NCBI GenBank assembly: GCA_017643845.1
Contig: JAEPMR010000029.1
Location: forward strand, 1-33,694
Length of the DNA: 33,694 bases
Direction: 5' to 3'
Source of the DNA: Marivivens sp.
GTDB lineage: Bacteria; Pseudomonadota; Alphaproteobacteria; Rhodobacterales; Rhodobacteraceae
Part shown: positions 27,007 to 33,694 of the stretch, piece after piece
Layout: the number at the start of each line of letters is the position of its first letter
Numbering within the stretch: position 1 is the stretch's first letter
Made by a program: the position numbers and the translations under genes
Notes under the pieces: model-generated
Database searches by the model: none
What the model saw: only the letters and a program-made list of their open reading frames with translations
What the model was told of the DNA's origin: nothing

Positions 27007-28317
27007 ATGGCCGTTACCTATCTCAAGACCGGAAAACCGGCAGCCGACGTCGCCGCGCAGGATGCGCAGGTCCGCAAGATCGTCGAAGACACCCTTGCCG
27101 ATATCGAAACCCGTGGCGATGCCGCCATCCGCGAGCTCTCCGCGAAATTCGATAAATACGAGCCGGAAAGCTTCCTGCTGACCGCGTCCGAGATCGAAGC
27201 CGCGATGCAAAAAGTCTCCACCCGCGATATGGAAGACATCAAATTCGCGCAAACCCAAATCCGCCGCTTCGCCGAGGCCCAGCGCGCCTCGATGACCGAT
27301 GTCGAGATCGAAACCCTTCCCGGCGTCTTTCTGGGGCACAAGAACATCCCCGTGCAGTCTGTCGGCTGCTACGTCCCTGGCGGCAAATTCCCGATGGTCG
27401 CCTCCGCGCATATGTCGGTGCTCACGGCTTCCGTTGCGGGCGTGCCGCGCATCGTCGCCTCCGCCCCGCCCGTGAACGGCGAACCGCACCCCGCCATCGT
27501 GGCCGCCATGCACATGGGCGGCGCGCATGAGATTTACGTCCTCGGTGGGATGCAGGCTGTCGGTGCCATGGCGATCGGCACCGAGAGCGTCAAACCCGTC
27601 GATATGCTCGTCGGCCCCGGCAACGCCTTCGTTGCCGAAGCCAAGCGCCAGCTCTTTGGCCGCGTGGGCATCGACCTCTTCGCCGGCCCCACTGAGACCA
27701 TGGTCATCGCCGATGAAACAGTGGATGCCGAGCTGTGCGCCACCGATCTCCTTGGTCAGGCCGAACACGGCTATAACTCTCCCGCCGTGCTCCTGACCAA
27801 CTCCCGCAAACTGGCCGAAGCGACCTTGGTCGAAATCGAGCGCATCCTCGAAATCCTCCCCACCGCCGAAACCGCCCGCACCAGCTGGCAGGATTACGGC
27901 GAGGTGATCGTTTGCGACACCTATGAGGAGATGCTCGACACCGCCAACGAAATCGCCTCAGAGCACGTTCAGGTGATGACAGACCGTGACGACTGGTTCC
28001 TTGAGAACATGCACAGCTACGGCGCGTTGTTCCTCGGCCCCCGCACCAACGTCGCCAATGGCGATAAGGTGATCGGCACCAACCACACCCTCCCCACCAA
28101 AAAGGCGGGCCGCTATACCGGCGGGCTTTGGGTTGGCAAGTTCCTGAAAACCCACAGCTACCAGCGCGTGGTAACGGACGAAGCCGCCGCTCTCGTGGGC
28201 GAATACGGCTCGCGCCTGTGTATGCTCGAAGGCTTCGTGGGTCATGCCGAACAGTGCAACATCCGCGTCCGTCGCTACGGCCACCGCAATGTGGCCTACG
28301 GCACGGCGGCAGAATGA
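27007..28317 (+). CDS. HpsN-like histidinol dehydrogenase homologue
   Basis: This zinc- and NAD-dependent 4-electron alcohol-to-acid dehydrogenase of the HisD superfamily has 436 residues. The catalytic set is intact: Zn ligands Gln251, His254 (LGQAEHG), Asp353 and His413, and catalytic Glu319-His320 (SEHVQ) and His360 (GTNHTLPT). Segments such as [18 protein letters not shown] and [19 protein letters not shown] look like the HpsN branch (sulfopropanediol 3-dehydrogenase) rather than histidine-pathway HisD. No his genes are nearby. Its probable role is oxidation of a terminal alcohol or diol to a carboxylate after or beside the GMC step. Whether the substrate carries a sulfonate is unknown; no other hps gene is recognised here. 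GAGGAG precedes the ATG. Confidence 0.88.
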   Translation: MAVTYLKTGKPAADVAAQDAQVRKIVEDTLADIETRGDAAIRELSAKFDKYEPESFLLTASEIEAAMQKVSTRDMEDIKFAQTQIRRFAEAQRASMTDVEIETLPGVFLGHKNIPVQSVGCYVPGGKFPMVASAHMSVLTASVAGVPRIVASAPPVNGEPHPAIVAAMHMGGAHEIYVLGGMQAVGAMAIGTESVKPVDMLVGPGNAFVAEAKRQLFGRVGIDLFAGPTETMVIADETVDAELCATDLLGQAEHGYNSPAVLLTNSRKLAEATLVEIERILEILPTAETARTSWQDYGEVIVCDTYEEMLDTANEIASEHVQVMTDRDDWFLENMHSYGALFLGPRTNVANGDKVIGTNHTLPTKKAGRYTGGLWVGKFLKTHSYQRVVTDEAAALVGEYGSRLCMLEGFVGHAEQCNIRVRRYGHRNVAYGTAAE

Positions 28318-28324
28318 GGCGCAC

Positions 28325-29365
28325 ATGACCCCCGACGCGCTCAAGGCCGCCTTCGCCCCCTTCCGCGCGGCGGCCACCAATTTTTCTGAATCTTCCGTGC
28401 GCGGCGCACTCACGGCACTCGTTGCCGAGGATGCGCTGCTGCACCACTGCCACCCGTTCGGTGATCTCACAGGGCCGGACGCGCTTTATGATACCGCCTT
28501 CGCACCGCTCCTTGCCGCGATGCCCGACCTCGAGCGCCGCGACCAGATCCTGCTCGCGGGCACCACGCCCGAAGGCCAGCACTGGATCGGCGCGATGGGC
28601 CATTATCTCGGCACCTTCACCGCGCCTTTCCTGGATATACCACCCACCGGCCACCTCGCGCACATGCGCTATCACGAGTTCTTCCGGCTGGAGGATGGCC
28701 GCATCACCGAAATGCAGGCGATCTGGGACATTCCCGAACTGATGATGCAGGCAGGCGCATGGCCCATGGCCCCGCAGCTCGGCCGCTTCACCATGGCTCC
28801 GGCGCCGCTGTCGGGCGATGGCCTCTTTGCCAGCCGCGACGGACAAAAAGCGCTCGATCACGTCATCGCCATGCTTACCGATCTCTGCCGCCATCCGGCA
28901 GAAGGCGGGCCGGAGGTGATGAACCTCGACCGCTACTGGGATCCCCGCGTGAACTGGTATGGCCCCGCCGGTATCGGCACCTGTCGCGGCATGGCGGGCT
29001 TCCGCCACTGGCACCAGATCCCCTTCCTGCGCGGCATGCCCGACCGCAAGCTCGATGCGATGGGGGATCTGATGTCCCATTGGGTCGCCACGGGGGAGTA
29101 TGTCTGCGAAACCGGCTGGCCCAACATGCGCCTCACCCTGTCCGGCGACGGCTGGCTCGGCCTCCCCCCGGTGGACAAGGAAATCCTCCTCCGCAGCCTC
29201 GATTTCTGGCGCGTCGAAAACGGCCTCATACGGGAGAACTGGGTGCTCGTGGACCTGCTGGACATGTACCGCCAGATCGGCGTTGATGTGTTCGACCGGT
29301 TGCGCGAGTTCAACAAGGCCCGCAATCTCGGTCCAATCGGTATCAGGGAGCGAGGATTGGTGTGA
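28325..29365 (+). CDS. Two-domain SnoaL/NTF2-like protein B
   Basis: This 346-residue paralogue of protein A (19918-20916) has tandem SnoaL-like domains at about residues 20-140 and 190-335. Shared landmarks include MGHYLG, RYHEFFRLEDGRI, ELMMQAG, the WYGPAGIG turn, and RENWVLVDLLDMYRQIGVDVFDRL. The conservation of the whole two-domain unit implies duplication of an ancestral fused gene. The ATG at 28325 lies seven bases after the hisD-like stop, with GAGG between them as ribosome site. Its stop overlaps the VOC gene (TGATG). Function is unknown; an isomerase, dehydratase or cyclase role on a catabolic intermediate is plausible. Confidence 0.78.
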   Translation: MTPDALKAAFAPFRAAATNFSESSVRGALTALVAEDALLHHCHPFGDLTGPDALYDTAFAPLLAAMPDLERRDQILLAGTTPEGQHWIGAMGHYLGTFTAPFLDIPPTGHLAHMRYHEFFRLEDGRITEMQAIWDIPELMMQAGAWPMAPQLGRFTMAPAPLSGDGLFASRDGQKALDHVIAMLTDLCRHPAEGGPEVMNLDRYWDPRVNWYGPAGIGTCRGMAGFRHWHQIPFLRGMPDRKLDAMGDLMSHWVATGEYVCETGWPNMRLTLSGDGWLGLPPVDKEILLRSLDFWRVENGLIRENWVLVDLLDMYRQIGVDVFDRLREFNKARNLGPIGIRERGLV

Positions 29366-29796
29366 TGCAGCAGCGGGTAACGATGATCGGACTAGGGGTG
29401 GCGGATCTGCCCCGCGCACGGGCCTTCTACGCCCGCCTCGGCTGGGAAGAAGCCCAGCCCGACAGCACCGACATCGCGTTCTTCAACCTGCAAAATTCCG
29501 TCCTTTCCCTCTACCCGTGGGACAAAATGGCCGAAGACATCGGCATCGCACCAGAGGATTTCGGCCAGCCCACCGCCTGCCTCGCCTATAACGTCAACAG
29601 CCCCGCCGAAGTGGCCGCAACATTGGCCGAGGCCGAAGCCGCAGGCGCCACCATCGTCAAACAGGCGCAAAACGTGTTCTGGGGCGGGCATTCCGGCTAC
29701 TTCCGCGACCCTGACGGCCATTTCTGGGAAGTGGCGCATAATCCCTTCTCGCCGCTCGGTCCCAATGGCGAAGCCCGTGTCGGAGGTTTCCAATGA
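29365..29796 (+). CDS. VOC-superfamily protein (glyoxalase/dioxygenase fold)
   Basis: This 143-residue protein of the vicinal oxygen chelate fold begins MIGLGVADLPRARAFYARLGW and ends with the GYFRDPDGHFWEVAHNP strand, whose glutamate is a usual metal ligand. VOC proteins include glyoxalases, epimerases and extradiol dioxygenases; the short length suggests a glyoxalase-like or lyase role, not a known dioxygenase. The ATG at 29365 shares its A with the preceding stop (TGATG), and GAGG lies nine bases upstream; a GTG at 29362 is an alternative. The stop overlaps the SDR start (ATGA). Confidence 0.82.
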   Translation: MQQRVTMIGLGVADLPRARAFYARLGWEEAQPDSTDIAFFNLQNSVLSLYPWDKMAEDIGIAPEDFGQPTACLAYNVNSPAEVAATLAEAEAAGATIVKQAQNVFWGGHSGYFRDPDGHFWEVAHNPFSPLGPNGEARVGGFQ

Positions 29797-30557
29797 CCCT
29801 GCCCCGCACGCCTTCTTTCCGTCTTGATGGCAAACGCGCCCTCGTCACCGGCGCGTCCTCTGGCATCGGTCAGGCCTGCGCCGTTGCCCTTGCCGAAGCC
29901 GGTGCCGATGTGACCCTCGCCGCCCGCAGCGCCGACAAGCTCCACGCCACCGCGACCGAAATGCAAGCCGCTGGCATGTCCTGCACCACCCTGCCCCTCG
30001 ACGTGGCCGATGCAGAGGCAACCGAAGCCGCCGTCGCCGCCAACGGCCCGTTCGACATCTTGGTTAATTCCGCCGGCCTCGCCCGCCACGGCCCCGCGCT
30101 GGACACCACGCCAGAGGATTTCGATGCCGTCAGCGATCTCAATATCCGTGGCGCCTATTTCCTCACCCGCGCCGTGGCGCGCGGTCTGGTCGCCGCAGGC
30201 AAACCCGGCAGCCTGATCAATATCTCCTCGCAGATGGCCCATGTCGGCGGCATCGACCGCGCGGTCTATGCCGCCACCAAACACGCGGTCGAGGGCTTCA
30301 CCAAATCCATGGCGATCGAATGGGGCGCACATGGCATCCGCATCAACACGGTCTGCCCCACCTTCATCCGCACACCGCTCACCGCGCCCACATTCGCCAA
30401 TCCCGAACGCGTCAAATGGATCGAAGAAAAGATCAAGCTGGGCCGGGTCGGTGAGGTAGAGGATATCATGGGCGGCGTGGTCTTCCTCGCCTCCGATGCC
30501 AGCGCCATGATCACCGGCACATCGCTGCTGATCGACGGCGGATGGACGGCAGACTGA
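29793..30557 (+). CDS. Short-chain dehydrogenase/reductase (classical SDR)
   Basis: This 254-residue NAD(P)-dependent oxidoreductase has the cofactor motif TGASSGIG (19-26), NSAG (92-95) and the catalytic Ser146, Tyr159 and Lys163. The C-terminal TGTSLLIDGGWTAD is typical of FabG/gluconate-dehydrogenase-like members acting on polyols, ketoacids or sugar acids. It is translationally coupled on both sides (ATGA with the VOC gene, TGATG with the lacI-family gene). Within the locus it would carry out a further alcohol/ketone interconversion. Confidence 0.92.
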   Translation: MTLPRTPSFRLDGKRALVTGASSGIGQACAVALAEAGADVTLAARSADKLHATATEMQAAGMSCTTLPLDVADAEATEAAVAANGPFDILVNSAGLARHGPALDTTPEDFDAVSDLNIRGAYFLTRAVARGLVAAGKPGSLINISSQMAHVGGIDRAVYAATKHAVEGFTKSMAIEWGAHGIRINTVCPTFIRTPLTAPTFANPERVKWIEEKIKLGRVGEVEDIMGGVVFLASDASAMITGTSLLIDGGWTAD

Positions 30558-31573
30558 TGGCAGAGGCAAAGATCACATCCCTTGACGTCGCCCGCCGCGC
30601 AGGTGTCAGCCAGTCGGCAGTCAGCCGCGTGTTCTCTGGCGCGTCTGCGTCACAGGCCACGGTCAAGAAGGTCCGTAAAGCCGCCGAGGAACTGGGCTAC
30701 CGCCCCAACATCCTCGCTCGCGCGATGATCACCGGCAAAAGCCGCATCATCGGCCTCGTCGTCGCCTATCTCGATAACCAGTTCTACCCCATTGCCCTCG
30801 AACGCCTCTCCAACGCGCTGCAAAAAGAGGGCTACCACATCCTCGTTTTCATGGCCCCCAACGCCGAGGACAGCGTCGACCGTGTGATGGAGGAGCTGCT
30901 TGATTATCAGGTCGATGGCATCGTCACCGCCAGCGTCGCGATCTCAAACGATCTGACCGCCCGCTGCGCCGCCGCTGGCATCCCTGTTGTGATGTTTAAC
31001 CGTGGGCAGGATGGCGAGAGCATTTCCTCCGTCACCTCCGCCAACTATCGCGGCGGCTACAAGGTCGCGGAATTCCTCGTCAGCGCAGGGCATAAACACA
31101 TCGCCCATATTGCAGGTTGGGAAGGCTCCTCCACCGGCCGCGACCGTCATCGCGGCTTTGCCGACGGGCTCGCCGCGCACGGGCTAGCGCCGCTCGCCGT
31201 GGTCGAAGGCCGCTACGACCGCGAACTGGCAACGGAAGCAACGCTGAAGCTGATGTCACGCGCCACACCGCCCGATGCGATCTTCGTTGGCAACGATCAC
31301 ATGGCCTTCGCGGTGCTCGACACGCTACGCAACCGCCTCGGCCTAAAGGTTCCCGAAGATGTCGCCGTCATCGGCTATGACGACGTGCCGCTCGCCGCAT
31401 GGGACGCCTACGACCTCTCCACCGTGCGCCAGCCCGTCAACCGGATGGTCGATGCCACGGTCGAAACCATTCTGGGCAAGATCGGGGATCCGGACCGCCC
31501 TGCCCAGAAGATTGAAATCGACGGGCCGCTCATCCTGCGCGGCACCACACGCAACCCTGAAGGACGCACCTGA
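30557..31573 (+). CDS. LacI-family transcriptional regulator of the locus
   Basis: This 338-residue regulator has an N-terminal helix-turn-helix at about residues 6-27 (ITSLDVARRAGVSQSAVSRVF) and a hinge helix (YRPNILARAMITGKS). The periplasmic-binding-protein-like effector domain follows (IIGLVVAYLDNQFYPI..., DAIFVGNDHMAFAVLD, DVAVIGYDDVPLAAWD). The start at 30557 overlaps the SDR stop (TGATG); an in-frame ATG at 30542 is possible. It most likely binds the two palindromes at 24250-24265 and 24371-24386 and is released by the imported compound or an intermediate. As it lies within the operon it controls, it would be autoregulated. Confidence 0.93.
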   Translation: MAEAKITSLDVARRAGVSQSAVSRVFSGASASQATVKKVRKAAEELGYRPNILARAMITGKSRIIGLVVAYLDNQFYPIALERLSNALQKEGYHILVFMAPNAEDSVDRVMEELLDYQVDGIVTASVAISNDLTARCAAAGIPVVMFNRGQDGESISSVTSANYRGGYKVAEFLVSAGHKHIAHIAGWEGSSTGRDRHRGFADGLAAHGLAPLAVVEGRYDRELATEATLKLMSRATPPDAIFVGNDHMAFAVLDTLRNRLGLKVPEDVAVIGYDDVPLAAWDAYDLSTVRQPVNRMVDATVETILGKIGDPDRPAQKIEIDGPLILRGTTRNPEGRT

Positions 31574-32556
31574 TGAAAGGCTTCGACCCGAAATTCGCCG
31601 ATTTTCCCGACTACATCATCGGCATCACCAAAGAGATCTGGGAAGATCGCGGCATCGCCACGCTGCATGACTACTACGCCCCCGATATCATCGTTCGCTC
31701 CCCTGCCTCGGTGGTAAAGGGCAATCAGGGCGTCATCGCCGCGACAATGGCGACGCTGGCCGAATTCCCCGACCGCACGCTCTTTGGCGAGGATGTCATC
31801 TGGTCCGGCACACCCGAGGAGGGCATGCTCTCCTCCCACCGCCTGCATTCCACCGCCACCCACGCCTATCCGGGCGTCTACGGTGCGCCCACGGGCAAGA
31901 AACTGCATTACCGCATCATCGCCGACTGCCACGCGATCAATAACCAGATCAACGATGAATGGCTGATCCGCGATCAGGGCCATATCGTCCGTCAGCTCGG
32001 CTGGGATCCCAAGGATTTCGCCCGCGACCTGATCGAGCGCGAAGGCGGGCCGGAAAACTGCGTCCGCCCCTTCACCCCCGCCATTGATATCGAAGGCCCC
32101 TACAAGGGGCGCGGCAACGACAATGAATGGGGCGCGAAATACGCCGACATCCTCACCCGTATCATGGGCGCGGATTTCACCGTCATTCCCGCCGAATACG
32201 ACCGCGCCGCCAATCTCGAATATCCGGGCGGTATTTCGACGCTGAGCCATGACGGGGCGGATAAATTCTGGATGGGGCTGCGCGCCTCCTTCCCCGATGC
32301 AGACTTCACCATCCATCACGTCATTGGCCGCGAAGACCCCACCATGCCGCCCCGCGCCGCGCTGCGATGGAGCCTGCACGGCAAACATTCCGGCTGGGGC
32401 GCGTTCGGCACCCCCACCGGCGCTGAGGTGCATGTCATGGGCCTTTGTCACGCCGAGTTCGGCACGTTGGGCAAGGCCGCCCCCAAGCTGCGCCGCGAGT
32501 TTGTCGCCTTTGACGAAACGGCGGTCTGGAAACAGATCCTTCTGAAGACAGGCTAA
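31573..32556 (+). CDS. Two-domain SnoaL/NTF2-like protein C (ester-cyclase-like)
   Basis: This 327-residue protein has two SnoaL-like halves, about residues 10-160 and 190-325. The first is recognisable by DYIIGITKEIWEDRGIATL..YYAPDIIVRSP and the second by YADILTRIMGADFTVIPAEYDRAA. Sequence identity with proteins A and B is not obvious, so it is a distinct branch (annotated in relatives as ester cyclase or nuclear transport factor 2 family, from memory). The ATG shares its A with the lacI-family stop (TGATG). The conserved His/Asp/Trp-rich positions suggest a real enzyme, but the reaction is unknown. Confidence 0.78.
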   Translation: MKGFDPKFADFPDYIIGITKEIWEDRGIATLHDYYAPDIIVRSPASVVKGNQGVIAATMATLAEFPDRTLFGEDVIWSGTPEEGMLSSHRLHSTATHAYPGVYGAPTGKKLHYRIIADCHAINNQINDEWLIRDQGHIVRQLGWDPKDFARDLIEREGGPENCVRPFTPAIDIEGPYKGRGNDNEWGAKYADILTRIMGADFTVIPAEYDRAANLEYPGGISTLSHDGADKFWMGLRASFPDADFTIHHVIGREDPTMPPRAALRWSLHGKHSGWGAFGTPTGAEVHVMGLCHAEFGTLGKAAPKLRREFVAFDETAVWKQILLKTG

Positions 32557-32694
32557 ATGATCGACTGCGGCGCATATCATCTGGACGGCAGCGCCGTGCT
32601 GCGCCGTTTTCACACGCAACGCGCCAGCCTGCGTGCCAAACGTCTCAATCCGCATCCGCCCGGGGGCAAGTTCGCGCCATACCCCGCCCCTTAG
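32557..32694 (+). CDS. possible 45-residue open reading frame of unknown reality
   Basis: An ATG directly abuts the TAA of protein C, and the frame runs 45 codons to a TAG at 32692-32694. The product is basic and rich in Arg and Pro (it starts MIDCGAYHLDG and ends GGKFAPYPAP), with no recognised domain or membrane span. Lack of an intergenic gap favours translation by termination-reinitiation, but its composition is also what random GC-rich sequence gives. The stop codon lies in a hairpin loop. Confidence 0.2.
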   Translation: MIDCGAYHLDGSAVLRRFHTQRASLRAKRLNPHPPGGKFAPYPAP

Positions 32695-32725
32695 GGCGGG
32701 TGCGAACCGGATCGCAAGCGATCCG
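32683..32725 (+). repeat. tandem hairpins upstream of the cupin gene
   Basis: There are two perfect inverted repeats in a row. CCCGCCC-CTTA-GGGCGGG lies at 32683-32700. CGGATCGC-AA-GCGATCCG lies at 32708-32725. They lie 50 bases before the cupin start, with no T-tract after either. They may modulate transcript stability between protein C and the cupin, or be a dispersed intergenic repeat. The second contains GATC twice. The 218-base gap otherwise holds only the doubtful small frame. Confidence 0.55.
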
Positions 32726-32774
32726 ATGCAGCAAATACAACTGAACGCCCCCTTTTCAAAAAGGATATTTCCAA

Positions 32775-33694
32775 ATGACACCCGCAGAAATGGAAACCCG
32801 CATCGTCCGCTACGGCGATCTGCGCCCCTGCAAAACGGCCTTCATCGACGCCCACACCCCCGGCTCCGATCAGAAGGAAAACTTCACCATCATCGGCGGC
32901 GGGGTCTCTGAATCCCCCGATCAGCACGTCCACATTTCAATCCCGCACGGCTTCAACATCGGCGCGGCGGGCCAGCCTCCGAAATGCCGCAACTCGCTCC
33001 ACGATCACCGCACCGCAGAAGCGTTCTTCGTCCTCTCGGGCCGCTGGCGCTTCTTCTGGGGCCGCTGGGGCAATGCTGGCGAGGTCATCATGGAAAAGGG
33101 CGATATCTTCAACATCCCCACCGGCATGTTCCGCGGCTTCGAGAATATCGGCACTGACTACGGGATGATCATGGCGATCCTCGGCGGCGACGATGCCGGC
33201 GGCGGTGTCATGTGGGCGCCGCAGGTGATCGAAGATGCCGCCGATCACGGCCTGATCTTGGGCGAGAACGGCAAGCTCTATGACAGCAAGAAACAGCAGC
33301 GCCTCCCCGAAGGCGTCAAGCCGATGCCGCTGATGTCGGACGAGGAGCTTGCCAAGCGCGGAGAGCCGACCACGGCAGAGGTGCTCCCCAACCACGTCGC
33401 CCGCTATCTCGATCTGGTGGCGCTCGCTGACCGTGATCCGATCACTGTCATCGGCGAGCAGGGCCGCCTGCGCGACAAGCCGGGCTTCGAGGTCGATTTC
33501 ATGACCCGCGCCTCCGCCAAGGATGCCAAGACCTCCAGCCCCCACCCCACCGTGCTGATGCCCGTTCACGGCCACTGGCGCGTCACATGGGACGGCGGCA
33601 GCAGCACACTCGCGCCGGGCGATACGATGAGCGTGCCGGAAAATCTGGCCTACACCGTCCTGCCGTCGATGACGGGCGAGGCATCCCTCTACCG
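32775..33694 (+). CDS. Cupin-domain protein, bicupin type (3' end outside window)
   Basis: The frame is open from an ATG at 32775 (AAGGA nine bases upstream) to the window end, 306 codons. The first cupin domain has motif 1 as HDHRTAEAFFVLSG (His76, His78, Glu82), followed by motif 2 GDIFNIPTGMFRGFEN, where the usual histidine is Arg120. A second cupin-like half begins near residue 255 (PHPTVLMPVHGHWRVTWDGGSSTLAPGDTMSVP) and runs off the end. The two halves resemble gentisate- or quercetin-dioxygenase-like bicupins, but with an incomplete metal site in the first. It is probably the next gene of the rightward operon; it could act as a dioxygenase, isomerase or substrate-binding protein. Confidence 0.82.
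   Translation, partial: MTPAEMETRIVRYGDLRPCKTAFIDAHTPGSDQKENFTIIGGGVSESPDQHVHISIPHGFNIGAAGQPPKCRNSLHDHRTAEAFFVLSGRWRFFWGRWGNAGEVIMEKGDIFNIPTGMFRGFENIGTDYGMIMAILGGDDAGGGVMWAPQVIEDAADHGLILGENGKLYDSKKQQRLPEGVKPMPLMSDEELAKRGEPTTAEVLPNHVARYLDLVALADRDPITVIGEQGRLRDKPGFEVDFMTRASAKDAKTSSPHPTVLMPVHGHWRVTWDGGSSTLAPGDTMSVPENLAYTVLPSMTGEASLY

Noticed and set aside
27007-28317. assignment as biosynthetic HisD
   Set aside because: No other histidine genes are nearby, it sits within a catabolic operon, and the C-terminal segments resemble the HpsN branch.
27704-29419. 571-codon minus-strand open frame across the hisD-like and SnoaL B genes
   Set aside because: It is antisense to two genes with clear family motifs, has low-complexity Arg/Gly-rich sequence and no ribosome site; such long shadow frames are expected in GC-rich DNA.
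31408-32781. 457-codon minus-strand open frame across lacI-family and SnoaL C genes
   Set aside because: It is antisense to well-supported coding sequence, Gly/Ala-rich and without a recognisable domain.
1-33694. insertion sequences, prophage structural genes, CRISPR or attachment sites
   Set aside because: No transposase, integrase, capsid or tail gene, repeat-spacer array or long direct repeat was seen; the lysis cassette alone does not indicate a prophage.

Overview
The window is GC-rich alphaproteobacterial chromosome, most likely from a member of the Rhodobacteraceae (Roseobacter/Rhodobacter group). The evidence is a three-membrane-span holin and muramidase of the gene-transfer-agent (GTA) type, System I cytochrome c maturation genes, an alphaproteobacterial LexA box (GAAC-N7-GAAC), ComEC and PurL of the short type, and a large MalEFGK-type catabolic locus. 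No tRNA, rRNA, CRISPR array or insertion sequence was recognised. Start codons were chosen from Shine-Dalgarno spacing, gene overlaps and family N-termini.

Positions 1-7555 are mostly housekeeping genes on the plus strand. They are the 3' part of moaC overlapping moeA (molybdenum cofactor), lexA behind an SOS-box promoter, a convergent comEC, gltX, gltA with a strong terminator, and a GNAT acetyltransferase starting right after that terminator. Positions 7593-15628 are a long minus-strand run. In transcription order it holds a lysophospholipid acyltransferase, murI, argC, ccmE, a three-gene lysis cassette (muramidase, holin, small coiled-coil/TM protein), ccmF, ccmH and a PaaG-like crotonase. 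The lysis cassette sits inside the ccm genes. Positions 15629-19308 hold a divergent LysR regulator, a candidate small RNA ending in a strong terminator, and purL.

Positions 19303-33694 form an accessory catabolic locus built around a divergent control region (24155-24402). Leftward run a periplasmic binding protein, two CUT1-type permeases, a two-domain SnoaL/NTF2-like protein and a thioredoxin-fold protein. Rightward run the MalK-type ATPase, a GMC flavoprotein oxidoreductase, an HpsN-like histidinol-dehydrogenase homologue, a second two-domain SnoaL-like protein, a VOC protein, an SDR, a LacI-family regulator, a third two-domain SnoaL-like protein and a bicupin cut by the window end. Five consecutive rightward junctions, from the second SnoaL-like gene through the third, share bases or abut directly (TGATG, ATGA), so translation is probably coupled. 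Two 16-bp near-palindromes with a central CG, one per divergent arm, match the LacI-family operator pattern and are the likely sites of the encoded regulator.

My inference is that this locus imports a polyol- or sugar-like solute and oxidises it in steps (GMC alcohol oxidation, HisD-type oxidation to an acid, SDR), with SnoaL, VOC and cupin proteins doing isomerisation, dehydration or cleavage steps. The substrate cannot be read from the sequence. I do not recognise this gene combination as a characterised pathway, so it is the best candidate here for an undescribed system.
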